NCBI RefSeq assembly: GCF_003605365.2
Contig: NZ_QYTU02000035.1
Coordinates: 1-44,306, forward strand
Reading direction: 5' to 3'
DNA from: Siminovitchia fortis
Lineage (GTDB): Bacteria; Bacillota; Bacilli; Bacillales; Bacillaceae_C
Length of the DNA stretch: 44,306 nucleotides
Under the pieces are notes generated by a model. The model did not search any database, was not told the origin of the DNA, and saw only the letters and a list, made by a program, of their open reading frames with translations. The position numbers and the translations under genes were made by a program. Below, in pieces: positions 23,590-32,554 of the stretch (positions are counted from its first letter, which is position 1; every line of letters begins with the position of its first letter).

Positions 23590-24618
23590 TTGGTCACTCA
23601 TTATAAGTGTCCGAACTGCGGTGATGATATGGCTTTTGACAGTGAATCAGGAATGCTGACCTGTCAAAGCTGCGGAAGGCAGGATCAAATAGAAGATTAT
23701 TCAGAGGACTTAAAGACAGCGGTATTTTCCGAGGATGAGGCGAAGGAATATCACTGTGAAAACTGCGGTGCCATGCTGATTACAGAGGCGGAGACCGCGG
23801 CGACGACGTGCAGCTTTTGCGGGGCTGGCGTGGTTTTGCAGGAACGTCTTTCCGGTGCGTTGGCTCCGGCAAAGGTAATTCCTTTTACCATCAGCAAGGA
23901 AGAGGCGATGCAGGCATTTAAAAAGTGGTGCCGAAACGGACGCCTGACTCCAAAAGGATTCATGACAGCTGACCGGATCAAGGGCATCACCGGAATGTAT
24001 GTCCCTTTTTGGCTTTATGATTTAAACACGAAGGCAAAGGTTGAAGCGGTTGCTACGAAGGTGCGGAAGTACACAAGAGGAGATTATGAATACACTGAAA
24101 CGAAATATTACGATGTGTACCGGGATATCGACCTGTCTTATGTTAAGGTCCCCGTCGATGCATCCGAAAAAATGGACGATAAAATCATGGATAAATTGGA
24201 GCCTTTTCCCTATGATCAATTAAAGGATTTCAAAACCCCCTATTTGGCGGGATATATTGCGGAAAAATATAACTACGACGATAAACAATTGTATCCCCGG
24301 GTCGAATCCAAAATTCAGAAATTCATAGATACGTATATCAGTTCCACGATTTCAGGATATTCCTCCGTCAGTTATAATCATAAGCATATCAACACGAAGA
24401 AAGTCCGCAGCTATTACGTCCTTCTTCCTGTCTGGATGGTCTACTATGATTATGATAAAACGGAACATACTTTTGCAATGAACGGCCAGACCGGAAAGGT
24501 GGTCGGGAAGCCGCCGATAAGCTACTCCAAAGTGGCAGCCTGGTTTGGTGGCATTGCGGGGACGTCATTCATAGTATTGAAGCTGGCCGCCTTGGCTATG
24601 GGAGGTGGCCTGTGGTGA
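23590..24618 (+). CDS. ydjG: YdjG-like zinc-ribbon membrane protein
   Basis: A 342-residue protein with two N-terminal zinc ribbons: CPNC...CQSC (TFIIB-like, about residues 7-33) and CENC...CSFC (about 52-77). A middle domain rich in Tyr and Lys follows (TKYYDVYRDIDLSYVKVPVD, then KKVRSYYVLLPVWMVYYDY), and a single C-terminal helix (WFGGIAGTSFIVLKLAALAMGGG) anchors it. TTG 23590 has a GGGGGG-type ribosome site six bases upstream; an earlier TTG in the terminator tail was rejected. In B. subtilis YdjG and YdjH form a membrane platform connected with YdjI and PspA. Overlaps ydjH by four bases. Confidence 0.88.
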   Translation: MVTHYKCPNCGDDMAFDSESGMLTCQSCGRQDQIEDYSEDLKTAVFSEDEAKEYHCENCGAMLITEAETAATTCSFCGAGVVLQERLSGALAPAKVIPFTISKEEAMQAFKKWCRNGRLTPKGFMTADRIKGITGMYVPFWLYDLNTKAKVEAVATKVRKYTRGDYEYTETKYYDVYRDIDLSYVKVPVDASEKMDDKIMDKLEPFPYDQLKDFKTPYLAGYIAEKYNYDDKQLYPRVESKIQKFIDTYISSTISGYSSVSYNHKHINTKKVRSYYVLLPVWMVYYDYDKTEHTFAMNGQTGKVVGKPPISYSKVAAWFGGIAGTSFIVLKLAALAMGGGLW

Positions 24619-25409
24619 AGAGCGGCTTTTTCAAAAAAACGTTGATCCTGATAGCTTTCCTTCTAGTATTTCCATTTGCCTTTGCGGCCGCCGATTCTCC
24701 TTCCAAGCAAAGAATCTACGATGATGCCGGGCTATTAAGTGACAATGAGGTCAAAGAGCTTGAAAAATTGGCGGAAAAACATGGGGCCAAGCGGGGTACG
24801 GATTTTATCATACTGACCTCCAATAATGAAGAGAACAAAGATGTCGTGGAATTCATGCAGGAATTTTATGATAAAGAGGCACCCGGCTATGACAAGCCGC
24901 ACGGAAACACGGCTATTTTGACGCTCGATATGAAAAATCGGGATGTGTACGTAGCAGGTTTTTATAAGGCGGAAACCTATCTGGATAATCACCGGGCGAC
25001 CCTCGTCCGTGAAAAAATAACCCCGGATCTATCAAATGGAAATTACTACAAAGCTTTTCAGTCCTTTATCAAGACTTCTTCCAAATATATGGGAATCAGG
25101 CCGGGAGTGAACCCGGATAACATATTATTCAATCTATGGTTTCAGATTATTGCATCGCTTGCTATTGCCGGGGCGGCTGTTGGTATCATGGCCTTCAATA
25201 CAGGCGGAAAAGTGACTGTCAATGCACGTACTTATCAAGATAACGAGAATACGAGAGTGAACCATAGAAGGGACCAGTATATTCGAACAACGACCACAAA
25301 AAGAAGGAAACCCTCCAATAAAAGCAGCGGCAGCGGCTTCAGCGGCGGTGGCGGCGGAGGAGTCACAAGAGGCGGACATTCCCACAGCGGCAGCAGAGGG
25401 AAATTCTAG
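24615..25409 (+). CDS. ydjH: YdjH-like TPM-domain membrane protein
   Basis: A 264-residue protein with an N-terminal signal or anchor (LILIAFLLVFPFAFAAA). A TPM domain (about 32-150) starts QRIYDDAGLLSDNEVKELEKLAEKHG, with the conserved GNTAILTLDMKNRDVYVAGF strand pair. A membrane helix follows (LWFQIIASLAIAGAAVGIMAF), then a cytoplasmic Arg/Lys segment ending in a Gly/Ser-rich tail (GGGGGG, HSHSGSRGKF). GTG 24615 is favoured over GTG 24612 by spacing from GGAGGTGG. The Gly-rich tail is usual in TPM/YgcG proteins. It is the second component of the ydjGHI membrane complex. Confidence 0.88.
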   Translation: MKSGFFKKTLILIAFLLVFPFAFAAADSPSKQRIYDDAGLLSDNEVKELEKLAEKHGAKRGTDFIILTSNNEENKDVVEFMQEFYDKEAPGYDKPHGNTAILTLDMKNRDVYVAGFYKAETYLDNHRATLVREKITPDLSNGNYYKAFQSFIKTSSKYMGIRPGVNPDNILFNLWFQIIASLAIAGAAVGIMAFNTGGKVTVNARTYQDNENTRVNHRRDQYIRTTTTKRRKPSNKSSGSGFSGGGGGGVTRGGHSHSGSRGKF

Positions 25410-25432
25410 GTTCGAAAGGAATGAATCACAGC

Positions 25433-26455
25433 ATGGTATTTTTTAAAAATCAATTTGCCAACGTAGTAGAATGGGAAGAATTCAGAGATGATATGATCTT
25501 TTGGAAATGGAACAACCGCGAAATCAAAAAAGGAAGCCGGCTGATCATCCAGCCGGGCCAGGACGCCATTTTTATCAACAACGGTAAAATCGAAGGGATT
25601 TTTCAGGAAGAGGGGGACTATAACATCGAGTCCCAGATTATCCCGTTCCTGTCGACTTTAAAGGGATTCAAGTTTGGTTTCAACAGCGGAATGCGGGTCG
25701 AAGTACTGTTCGTCAACACGAAGGAATTTACGGTGAAGTGGGGGACGAAAAATGCCATCAATATCCCTTCGCCGCAGCTTCCCGGTGGCATCCCGGTCCG
25801 CGCAAACGGTACATTCAATTTTAAAGTGAACGATTACATCGCCCTGATTGATAAAATAGCCGGGGTAAAAAACAGCTATCTTGTCGAAGATGTGAAAATC
25901 AGGATCACTTCCATCCTGGATCAACTGCTGATGAAGTGGATTTCCAAAGAAGGAAAAGACATGTTCAATCTGCAGGCCAACGCTTTTGAAATTGCCCAGG
26001 GGATCAAGACAGATCTTGATATGCAAATTATCGACAGCGGCATGACCATCACTGGCTTCAACATCATAAGTTTCAACTATCCGAAAGAAATCCAGGACAT
26101 GATCACAAAAACCGCTTCGCACGGCATGATCGGCGATTTGCAGCGTTATCAGCAGGTATCGATGACAGATGGCATCGCTTCCGGAAAGGTAAAGGGCGGC
26201 GGAACTGCCGCAGATATGGCCGGAATGATGATGGGAATGGGCATGGCCGGACAAATGATGAAAAATATGAATCAGATGCAGGATCAAAGTGGCGGGCAAC
26301 AAGCGCCGAACGAAGGAAATCAAGCGCAAAATGCTCCGGACCAGGCCGGGCAGGCGTCGTCCGGGGAAGGAAAAATACCGAATTTCTGTCCGAACTGCGG
26401 AGAGAAGACGAGCGGCGGGAACTTCTGCTCGAATTGTGGGCAGAAGCTGGTGTAG
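25433..26455 (+). CDS. ydjI: YdjI-like SPFH-domain protein
   Basis: A 340-residue protein with an SPFH (virion-core-like) domain: NQFANVVEWEEFRDDMIFWKWNNREIKKGSRLIIQPGQDAIF begins the domain, and FEIAQGIKTDLDMQIIDSGMTITGFNI is its late part. A Met/Gly-rich low-complexity helix (MAGMMMGMGMAGQMMKNMNQMQ) and a Gln/Gly-rich linker follow, then a C-terminal zinc ribbon (FCPNCGEKTSGGNFCSNCG). I use ATG 25433 because recalled homologues start at this methionine; ATG 25421 sits too close to AAAGGA. In B. subtilis YdjI bridges PspA to the YdjGH membrane complex. Confidence 0.88.
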   Translation: MVFFKNQFANVVEWEEFRDDMIFWKWNNREIKKGSRLIIQPGQDAIFINNGKIEGIFQEEGDYNIESQIIPFLSTLKGFKFGFNSGMRVEVLFVNTKEFTVKWGTKNAINIPSPQLPGGIPVRANGTFNFKVNDYIALIDKIAGVKNSYLVEDVKIRITSILDQLLMKWISKEGKDMFNLQANAFEIAQGIKTDLDMQIIDSGMTITGFNIISFNYPKEIQDMITKTASHGMIGDLQRYQQVSMTDGIASGKVKGGGTAADMAGMMMGMGMAGQMMKNMNQMQDQSGGQQAPNEGNQAQNAPDQAGQASSGEGKIPNFCPNCGEKTSGGNFCSNCGQKLV

Positions 26456-26475
26456 GAAATGAATAGCATCATAGT

Positions 26476-26514
26476 AAAGGCTCCTTCACAGGATCGGTGA
26501 AGGAGCCTTTCGAA
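26476..26514 (+). terminator. Intrinsic terminator of the ydjGHI unit
   Basis: A perfect 14-base stem: AAAGGCTCCTTCAC (26476-26489) with GTGAAGGAGCCTTT (26497-26510), followed by a short T-poor tail. Confidence 0.8.
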
Positions 26515-26600
26515 TTTAAATACAGGGGCTGTCCGGAAAGTGGAAACCCCCTAATACTCAATAATTAAAAATGCTGATATATCAAGGTTTTTAGAACATG

Positions 26601-26646
26601 AAAAGGGGTGCCCAAAAGTCAAAATTATGACTTTCTGGACACCCCC
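26601..26646 (-). terminator. Terminator of the GntP operon
   Basis: Read on the minus strand, GGGGTG (26640-26645) pairs with CACCCC (26605-26610), with an inner AGTCA/TGACT stem, followed by TTTT. It lies directly after the gntP-like stop. Confidence 0.75.
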
Positions 26647-26657
26647 GATATATTTTT

Positions 26658-28037
26658 TCATCCAAAAAACGCATTGACAATCAAAAGCATGATAAGAGAG
26701 GTTCCCCATGCCAATGTTGTAGGGACAGACCAAGTTAGGATCTGCTCCTTAACATTTTTTATACCAAGCATACGATTTATAACCCAGAATAAACTGTCGT
26801 TGAAGTACGAAAATACCATCGCGCCTAGAGCCGCAGCTTGTGCAGCAAGTGCCATATTTACATCCAGACCCGTCAAAATAGGAGCGGAAATCGAGGCTGC
26901 AGTAATCATGGCAACTGTTCCACTGCCTTGAATAAGGCGAACAACCGAAGCGATAATAAATGGTATAAGGATGGCAGGCATATGGATGCTTGCAATTTGC
27001 TCCGCGATATAATCGCCGCTTCCGCTTGCACGTAAAACGTTGCCCAGTGCACCGCCTGCCCCTGTTACAAGCAGGATAATCCCGGCGGTCTGAATACCTT
27101 CTTCCATTCTATCAAGAGCCTCGGATTGTTTTACATGCCCATATAGTCCATAAATAGCAAAAATCAAACCAATACCGACTGCGATGATTGGTGAACCTAT
27201 AAAAGTAATATAGTCATAAATTCCGCCAGTTAACTCAAGTGCCGCAAGAAGCGTATTTGCAAAAATCAATAGTATAGGAATAATAATCGGTAAAGTGGCC
27301 CGGGTAAGTGAAGGGAGATCTTTTGATTCACTGGAAGCCATATACTCCTCCACCGTAATTTCTTTTTCAGGACGGATGTAATCAAGGCCAGTCTCATCCG
27401 GAATTTGGTAGATCTTTTTGCCGAGCCATTTAGCATAAAGTACGCCTACGATGATGATTGGAATTGCCAACACAAGTCCCCATAGGATCATCATCCCGAT
27501 ATCGACCCCGAAAATACCCGCAACACCAAGCGGACCAGGAGTCGGCGGCACGGCATGATGTGTGGCGGCTAAGCCGATGCCAAGAGCGACTCCAAGAGAA
27601 AGGACCGATTTACCGGTTTTCCTGGAAAGCGCTTTAACTAATGATGATAAAATAACAAATGCAGAGTCAACAAAGATAGGAATGGAAACAATATAACCTG
27701 TAATTGCAAGCGCCCATTCTTCCTTGCGCTTTCCCAATATCTTTACAATTGTATAGGCCATTCGTTCAGCGGCACCGGAAACCTCGAGAATCCTTCCCAT
27801 CATTACCCCAAAGCCGATAACGATACCTATAGAACCAAGTGTGGAACCAAATCCATCAGTAATCGCGTTTACTACATCTGGAGCCTTCATTCCCCCTACG
27901 AGACCGGTCACGGAAGCGGAAAGGATCAGTGCCAAAAAAGCATGGATTTTTGTTTTTAAAACCAAGAAAATTAAAATAACTACCCCTAATACTAGGCCTA
28001 ACATCATTTGTCCGCCTGAAGCTGTGACTTCTGCCAT
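26658..28037 (-). CDS. GntP-family sugar-acid permease
   Basis: A 459-residue permease of the GntP (gluconate:H+ symporter) family with about twelve helices. Recognisable segments are LILSASVTGLVGGM, GFGVMMGRILEVSGAAERMAYTIVKILGKRK, SIPIFVDSAFVILSSLVKALSRKTGKS, ATHHAVPPTPGPLGVAGIFGVDIG (the conserved H-x-x-x-P-P-x-P-G-P motif) and RLIQGSGTVAMITAASISAPI. Last gene of the operon, 73 bases after pdxA2, with AGGGGG seven bases before the ATG. The genomic partners indicate the substrate is a four-carbon acid such as threonate or erythronate rather than gluconate. Confidence 0.9.
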   Translation of the reverse strand: MAEVTASGGQMMLGLVLGVVILIFLVLKTKIHAFLALILSASVTGLVGGMKAPDVVNAITDGFGSTLGSIGIVIGFGVMMGRILEVSGAAERMAYTIVKILGKRKEEWALAITGYIVSIPIFVDSAFVILSSLVKALSRKTGKSVLSLGVALGIGLAATHHAVPPTPGPLGVAGIFGVDIGMMILWGLVLAIPIIIVGVLYAKWLGKKIYQIPDETGLDYIRPEKEITVEEYMASSESKDLPSLTRATLPIIIPILLIFANTLLAALELTGGIYDYITFIGSPIIAVGIGLIFAIYGLYGHVKQSEALDRMEEGIQTAGIILLVTGAGGALGNVLRASGSGDYIAEQIASIHMPAILIPFIIASVVRLIQGSGTVAMITAASISAPILTGLDVNMALAAQAAALGAMVFSYFNDSLFWVINRMLGIKNVKEQILTWSVPTTLAWGTSLIMLLIVNAFFG

Positions 28038-28110
28038 TTTTTAACCCCCTAAATAAAATAATATTTTATAGTCCCTCCCGGGAGTTGCTCCCAAGAGGGA
28101 AAAAACTATA

Positions 28111-29118
28111 CTATGACCGGAAATCCAAAGCATATTTGGCCGCCAGTTTGATACATTCTTCCATGCTGATACTGCTTGCGATGTTTTTGCCTGCAATATC
28201 AAACGCAGTCCCGTGGTCAACCGATGTACGCAGGAATGGCAGGCCGTTAGTGATTGAAATCGTCCGTTCAAAATCGGTCATTTTTGCCGCAATATGACCT
28301 TGATCATGATACAAGGAGAGAACGGCATCATATTTTCCTTGAAGAGCTTGATGGAAAACAGAATCTGCCGGAACCGGCCCAACCGCATTATGTCCTTCTG
28401 CAACGGCCATTTCGATGCCAGGCTTGATTTCATCAACTTCTTCACGGCCGAACAATCCATTTTCTCCGCTATGAGGATTTAATCCTGCCACTGCAATCAA
28501 CGGATTTTCAACACCCAGACGTTGCAAAGCTTCTTCACAACGGCCAATGTAATCATATACTCTTTCTTTTGTCATTTCAGAAATTGCATCCTTTAAGGAT
28601 AAATGCCGGGTCAGGAAGAAGATGCGCATGTTCCTCACTTCAAACATGGTTAAAGGATCGTGTGAATTCGTCAGATCCTCAAGCATTTCTGTATGACCGA
28701 TATATGGGACTTCACCGGCTTTAAGAGATTCTTTGTTGATTGGAGTTGTAGCAATAGCCGTAACCTCACCATCAAGGGCAAGTTCTACTGATCTCTTAAT
28801 ATAATCGAATGCAGCCCGGCCGCATTGAGCCTGGACAGTACCCCACTCGAGAGTATCCATATTGAGGTTGTCAAAATGAATGATGTCAATGATACCATGT
28901 TCATATTTGCCCTCTGATGGCTTAGAAATTTCATGTATTTCAAGCTTTGTGTTTGTGACAGCCAAAGCTTTTTTAATTACTTCGGTGTTCCCGATAACAA
29001 CTGGCTTGCACATGTCATAAATTTCAGCTTTATCCAGTGCTTTTACAGTGATTTCGGGTCCTATTCCTGCCGGATCACCCATCGGTACTGCGATATATGC
29101 TCTTTCTTGATTAACCAT
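28111..29118 (-). CDS. pdxA2: PdxA2-like 4-phospho-sugar-acid dehydrogenase
   Basis: A 335-residue PdxA-family oxidoreductase: [15 protein letters not shown] at the N-terminus, metal-binding histidines in YIGHTEML and [29 protein letters not shown], and [19 protein letters not shown]. Classic PdxA makes pyridoxal precursors. In operons with a DUF1537 kinase, the PdxA2 branch oxidises and decarboxylates D-threonate- or D-erythronate-4-phosphate to dihydroxyacetone phosphate. That context is present here (the kinase gene overlaps by eight bases upstream), so the catabolic role is favoured over vitamin B6 synthesis. Confidence 0.88.
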   Translation of the reverse strand: MVNQERAYIAVPMGDPAGIGPEITVKALDKAEIYDMCKPVVIGNTEVIKKALAVTNTKLEIHEISKPSEGKYEHGIIDIIHFDNLNMDTLEWGTVQAQCGRAAFDYIKRSVELALDGEVTAIATTPINKESLKAGEVPYIGHTEMLEDLTNSHDPLTMFEVRNMRIFFLTRHLSLKDAISEMTKERVYDYIGRCEEALQRLGVENPLIAVAGLNPHSGENGLFGREEVDEIKPGIEMAVAEGHNAVGPVPADSVFHQALQGKYDAVLSLYHDQGHIAAKMTDFERTISITNGLPFLRTSVDHGTAFDIAGKNIASSISMEECIKLAAKYALDFRS

Positions 29119-30427
29119 TTAGCACGCTCCCTTTATGATTTAACAACTTTGTTTCCAAAAATTTGATGCTTTCATATATTGCCCTGTTATCGCCAATCAT
29201 TCCGCCTTTAGTAACGACATTGAGACCATCAAGATGTCCTCCTGTAAATCTGCCGTATGCGGTGAGAGGCAGAACCTCATCTTCAAGCTCTATACCATTC
29301 GCACGGCCAACAGTACATAGTGAAGATGTTACATCTCCGCCGCTTGAAAAGATTCCGGAGATTTTGTATTCCGATTTTTGGATGATCTTGTAGGTTATAG
29401 CAGCAAGCCCATCTGTAATACGCTTTGCCAACGCATCCTCTGAAACTTTACTGGTCTCAGACATTGACTTTAGATCAAGGCGTTTGTTTATAGGGTGATG
29501 GGTAGTTATGATAAGGATCGATTGGCCTTTTAACGCTTCCAGCCCCAGACGGACTGCTCGTTTCACTTCTTCATTCCAACTGTCACCAGAGCGAACGAGC
29601 TCTTGGGGGTCAACAAGAATTGGTTCTGTATTTGTTTTAGCATATAAATAATGTAGCTGCCTTCCTGTGACAGAGGTAACACTGCCAACCGTCACTAATA
29701 GTTTTTCCTCAGTGACTTTTTTGTGTAAAAAAGCTTTTGAATAATATGCGGTTAGCGGGCCAGGGTCAACGGGTACAATCAAGTTTCCCTGAACATTGGC
29801 CATTGCTGCAGCAATCATTTCAATCTGTTCGTCATTAACCGCATCTAAAACAATAATCCTGTTTCCTTGATTTATTTTTTCTTGAAGTTTTTTTGTAATG
29901 GCATCCACGCCTGACAAAGTGACATCAAGGCCAATAAGAGTGACCTTGTTGCTGCTCTGATCTTCAATAATGGATGGAATGTAGGACTTTTTAATAGGTG
30001 TAATGGGATCATTGGCTGCATCCGTTTCTTGGACTGGCACTCCATCCACCAGCAGATAGCCGCCTGTAGTGATTCGCCCCGAACTTGGAAAGGCAGGGAC
30101 GACAACGGCTATGGCTGTATCCCCGAGCTCATCCAGAAACGCATCAATTTCAATGCCAAGGTTTCCTCGGACTGTGCTGTCAATCCGCTTGCAGAAAACT
30201 TCTGACCCTTTTTCTTTAAATTCCCTGATGACTTTTTTTACACGTTGTTCAGCAATTTCACCGCGTATATAACGGCTGTCTGTATCAACACAGATTGCAT
30301 CATATTTATCTGTTTCGGGTAAAGGTGCATCTTGAACGACTGTTATGGTTTTAAAGCCTTGGTTAGCCAGGCTGACACCTGTTGCATTTGCCCCTGTCAA
30401 GTCATCTGCAATAACTCCGACTCTCAA
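29111..30427 (-). CDS. DUF1537 four-carbon acid sugar kinase
   Basis: A 438-residue kinase of the DUF1537 (OtnK/DtnK/DenK) family. The N-terminal substrate domain opens [23 protein letters not shown] and includes [24 protein letters not shown] and [19 protein letters not shown]. The C-terminal nucleotide-binding domain contains [14 protein letters not shown] and [29 protein letters not shown]. These enzymes phosphorylate D-threonate, D-erythronate or related acids at C4. The start is TTG 30425-30427, overlapping the deoR-type stop (TTGA) with GGAGG nine bases upstream; a TTG six codons earlier is rejected. Which acid is used cannot be settled from sequence. Confidence 0.88.
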   Translation of the reverse strand: MRVGVIADDLTGANATGVSLANQGFKTITVVQDAPLPETDKYDAICVDTDSRYIRGEIAEQRVKKVIREFKEKGSEVFCKRIDSTVRGNLGIEIDAFLDELGDTAIAVVVPAFPSSGRITTGGYLLVDGVPVQETDAANDPITPIKKSYIPSIIEDQSSNKVTLIGLDVTLSGVDAITKKLQEKINQGNRIIVLDAVNDEQIEMIAAAMANVQGNLIVPVDPGPLTAYYSKAFLHKKVTEEKLLVTVGSVTSVTGRQLHYLYAKTNTEPILVDPQELVRSGDSWNEEVKRAVRLGLEALKGQSILIITTHHPINKRLDLKSMSETSKVSEDALAKRITDGLAAITYKIIQKSEYKISGIFSSGGDVTSSLCTVGRANGIELEDEVLPLTAYGRFTGGHLDGLNVVTKGGMIGDNRAIYESIKFLETKLLNHKGSVLNG

Positions 30428-31194
30428 TTGTGTTCGCCTCCACAATAGTTGATGGCAACATATTCTTCATATTCTTCCCGAATATCTAAGTCTAAGCCAT
30501 CATCCGTAATAATGCCCTCCAGGCTGGTAATCGGGCAAACTGTAGAAAATGATTTCTTATTAAATTTACTTGAATCTATTAATGCCCAAGTGACTGCAGC
30601 TGAATCCAACATTAATTTCTTTATCAATGATTTTTCAAATGAAGGTGATGTGATTCCTGCTTTAAGGTCAATCGCGTGTACACCCATAAAGAAGAGATCG
30701 ACATGAATTTTTTTGAAAAATTCTTGTGTCGGCCATCCTGACAGGGCACCTACATTTGTCTGCAATTCGCCTCCGGCAACAATCACTTTTAGCTCGCTAT
30801 CCATCAATTCCACTGCTATTTTGATGTCGTTCGTAATCACAGTTATATCATTTCTGCTTTTCAAAAGCTTTGCCAGCTCCAACGTTGTGGTTCCAGAGTC
30901 CAAAATGATATTGGCGTTTTTGGGTATCAGTTGCAGTGCGTTTTGTGCAATTACTTTCTTCTGGTTAATATTTCTGCTTTCTTTAGCTGAATAGGGAACT
31001 TCCCTTATAAGCGAATCAGGAGAAATAGCGCCTCCATGTGTTCTGATTGCTTTTCCTAACCGTTCCAGTTCAGCCAGATCACGCCGTATTGTCATACTGG
31101 ACACATTTAATTCATTCGACAAATCCTCAATTTCCACTTTCCCGTTTGCAAGTATTTGAGATTCAATCCAATTACGCCGTTCTAAAGGCAGCAT
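30424..31194 (-). CDS. DeoR-family repressor of the sugar-acid operon
   Basis: A 256-residue DeoR-type regulator. The N-terminal helix-turn-helix is ERRNWIESQILANGKVEIEDLSNELNVSSMTIRRDLAELERLGKAIRTHGGA (the family signature). The C-terminal sugar-phosphate sensor domain has the ribose-isomerase-like NANIILDSGTTTLELAKLL loop, VIVAGGELQTNVGALSG, VDLFFMGVHAID and WALIDSSKFNKKS. It likely responds to a phosphorylated intermediate of the pathway. First gene of the operon and probably autoregulated: two similar motifs flank its -10 box. Ribosome site AAGGGG. Confidence 0.9.
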   Translation of the reverse strand: MLPLERRNWIESQILANGKVEIEDLSNELNVSSMTIRRDLAELERLGKAIRTHGGAISPDSLIREVPYSAKESRNINQKKVIAQNALQLIPKNANIILDSGTTTLELAKLLKSRNDITVITNDIKIAVELMDSELKVIVAGGELQTNVGALSGWPTQEFFKKIHVDLFFMGVHAIDLKAGITSPSFEKSLIKKLMLDSAAVTWALIDSSKFNKKSFSTVCPITSLEGIITDDGLDLDIREEYEEYVAINYCGGEHN

Positions 31195-31214
31195 ACAGGT
31201 AACCCCTTATCAAC

Positions 31215-31273
31215 TTTGTTCGAATTTAACATTTTACACGTTCAATTATGTTATATTTGTTTGAAATTGTCAA
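31215..31273 (-). promoter_or_regulatory. Promoter and candidate DeoR operators
   Basis: On the minus strand, TTGACA (31268-31273) is separated by 17 bases from CATAAT (31245-31250). TTCAAACAAA (31256-31265) lies in the spacer and TTCGAACAAA (31215-31224) lies downstream. The two copies are 41 bases apart, close to four helical turns, as expected for operators bridged by a multimeric repressor. Confidence 0.65.
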
Positions 31274-31652
31274 TTATAGAATTGAGTATTTTGAATAATA
31301 GGCCATTAAGAGGTGTAAATTCCCTTTATCTAGACTTATAAACTGCATAAACTGAACTAAACAATTTTACAATTATCACCCGGTTCACGGCCCTAAAAAC
31401 AGCCACTAAATTAGAACCGTAGCAGCTCGTTCTATACGGTTGAGTGTAAAAACGGTAACTAATCCGGCCGATAGGTTCCCGTTTTAAGCGGTTCATTCCT
31501 GAAACGGGGAGTAAAAAGCCCGGAATTAGTCCCAATTAGCGGGCTTGCCGGAAAAGTGGGATCTAAGTTCATTGATGAGCTAATTAAGCGCCGATTGCAT
31601 GCTGGGAGTCTATATGTACAATTTTAAAGTTCAATTTATATAGTTAAAAATA
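31274..31652. repeat. Non-coding region with degenerate repeats
   Basis: No gene is seen. Between 31383 and about 31560 a loose repeat recurs: TAAAAACAGCCACTAAAT (31394), TAAAAACGGTAACTAATC (31447) and TAAAAAGCCCGGAATTAGTC (31513), each preceded by a GTTC-containing, G-rich segment. The spacing is irregular (53 and 66 bases). A GCCCG...CGGGC pair (31518 and 31540) can form a hairpin. Confidence 0.45.
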
Positions 31653-31697
31653 AAGAAAGCAAAACGCCAAGAAACATTCTTGGTATTTCGCTTTCTT
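31653..31697 (-). terminator. Terminator of the DUF420 gene
   Basis: Outer stem AAGAAAGC (31653-31660) / GCTTTCTT (31690-31697) and inner stem CCAAGAA / TTCTTGG; on the minus strand it is followed by TTTATTTTT. Confidence 0.8.
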
Positions 31698-31727
31698 AAA
31701 AAATGACAGGTTATTGCTCAAACTCTT

Positions 31728-32279
31728 TTAATAATAAGGCGAAATCATAATATACACCAACACGCCGGTCAAGCTGACATACAGCCAGATCGGCATCGTC
31801 CAGCGGGCGATTTTTTTATGGCGTTCATTCTCCATGTTCCATGCCCGTGCCACACTTGTTAAGGCAAGCGGTACAATCGCTGCAGCGAGCAAGATATGCG
31901 TGATTAAAATGAAATAATAAATACCGGCCAACAGTCCCGCTCCTCCGTATGGGGTGGAAGGGGAGAGATAGTGAAACGTCACATATGTGATCAGAAAGAA
32001 AAAGGTTGTCACAAACGCCGCATAGATAAACCGGCGGTGAACCTTCACATTGCCCTTCAAAATCGCAATCAATGCTGCCGAAAGAAACAAAAAGGTGAAG
32101 CTGTTCAAAATGGCATTCATTAAAGGGAGGATCGTGACATCGAATGCATCGAAGTCCTCCATTCCAGGCATTCCGGCAAGCACGCCGATCGCGCCGATCA
32201 ACACGACAGAAATCGCGATAATCGCGGGCCGGTAATTCCGTTTTACATGTGACGTGGTGCCAAAGCTGTTATTGTTCAT
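31728..32279 (-). CDS. DUF420 membrane protein (YozB/CtaM-like)
   Basis: A 183-residue protein with five predicted helices and conserved histidines near helix ends (VKVHRRFIYAAFV, TYVTFHYLSP, FILITHILLAAAIVPLAL, ERHKKIARWTMPIWLYVSLTGVLVYIM). This is the DUF420 pattern of B. subtilis YozB and S. aureus CtaM, the latter needed for assembly of haem-copper oxidases. ATG 32277-32279 is chosen because the residues before it are not conserved-looking and a GGAGTG lies about 11 bases upstream. Single gene with its own terminator. A role in cytochrome oxidase biogenesis is inferred from the family. Confidence 0.85.
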   Translation of the reverse strand: MNNNSFGTTSHVKRNYRPAIIAISVVLIGAIGVLAGMPGMEDFDAFDVTILPLMNAILNSFTFLFLSAALIAILKGNVKVHRRFIYAAFVTTFFFLITYVTFHYLSPSTPYGGAGLLAGIYYFILITHILLAAAIVPLALTSVARAWNMENERHKKIARWTMPIWLYVSLTGVLVYIMISPYY

Positions 32280-32554
32280 ATGTACGGTACACTCCAATTT
32301 ATTTTCCGATGTAATCAAATTAAGTGTACCATAACTCAAATGGCCGAACGTTCTGCACGCGAAAGGTTCACAGTCTTTTCGATTATTTCAAGAACCGTCA
32401 ATGCAGTCGGTTTTGGGGACAGCCCCTTTAATTTATTGAAGAAAACGAAAGAACACGTCCGCGTCCACAAAATCGGCATGATGCCGAAAGGCTTTCTCAG
32501 CATTTTATTTTTCAGCTGAATGTGGAAAAAGTTTGTACCGTCATCCGATTTACA

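Noticed and set aside
26520-26600. Possible insertion-sequence remnant after the ydjGHI terminator
   Set aside because: Only a short GGGCTGTCC-like stretch is present, with no terminal repeats or transposase fragment.
32339-32519. Possible 60-residue plus-strand protein starting MAERSARERFTVFS
   Set aside because: The reading looks protein-like, but there is no ribosome site before the ATG and no family I recognise; left out for lack of support.
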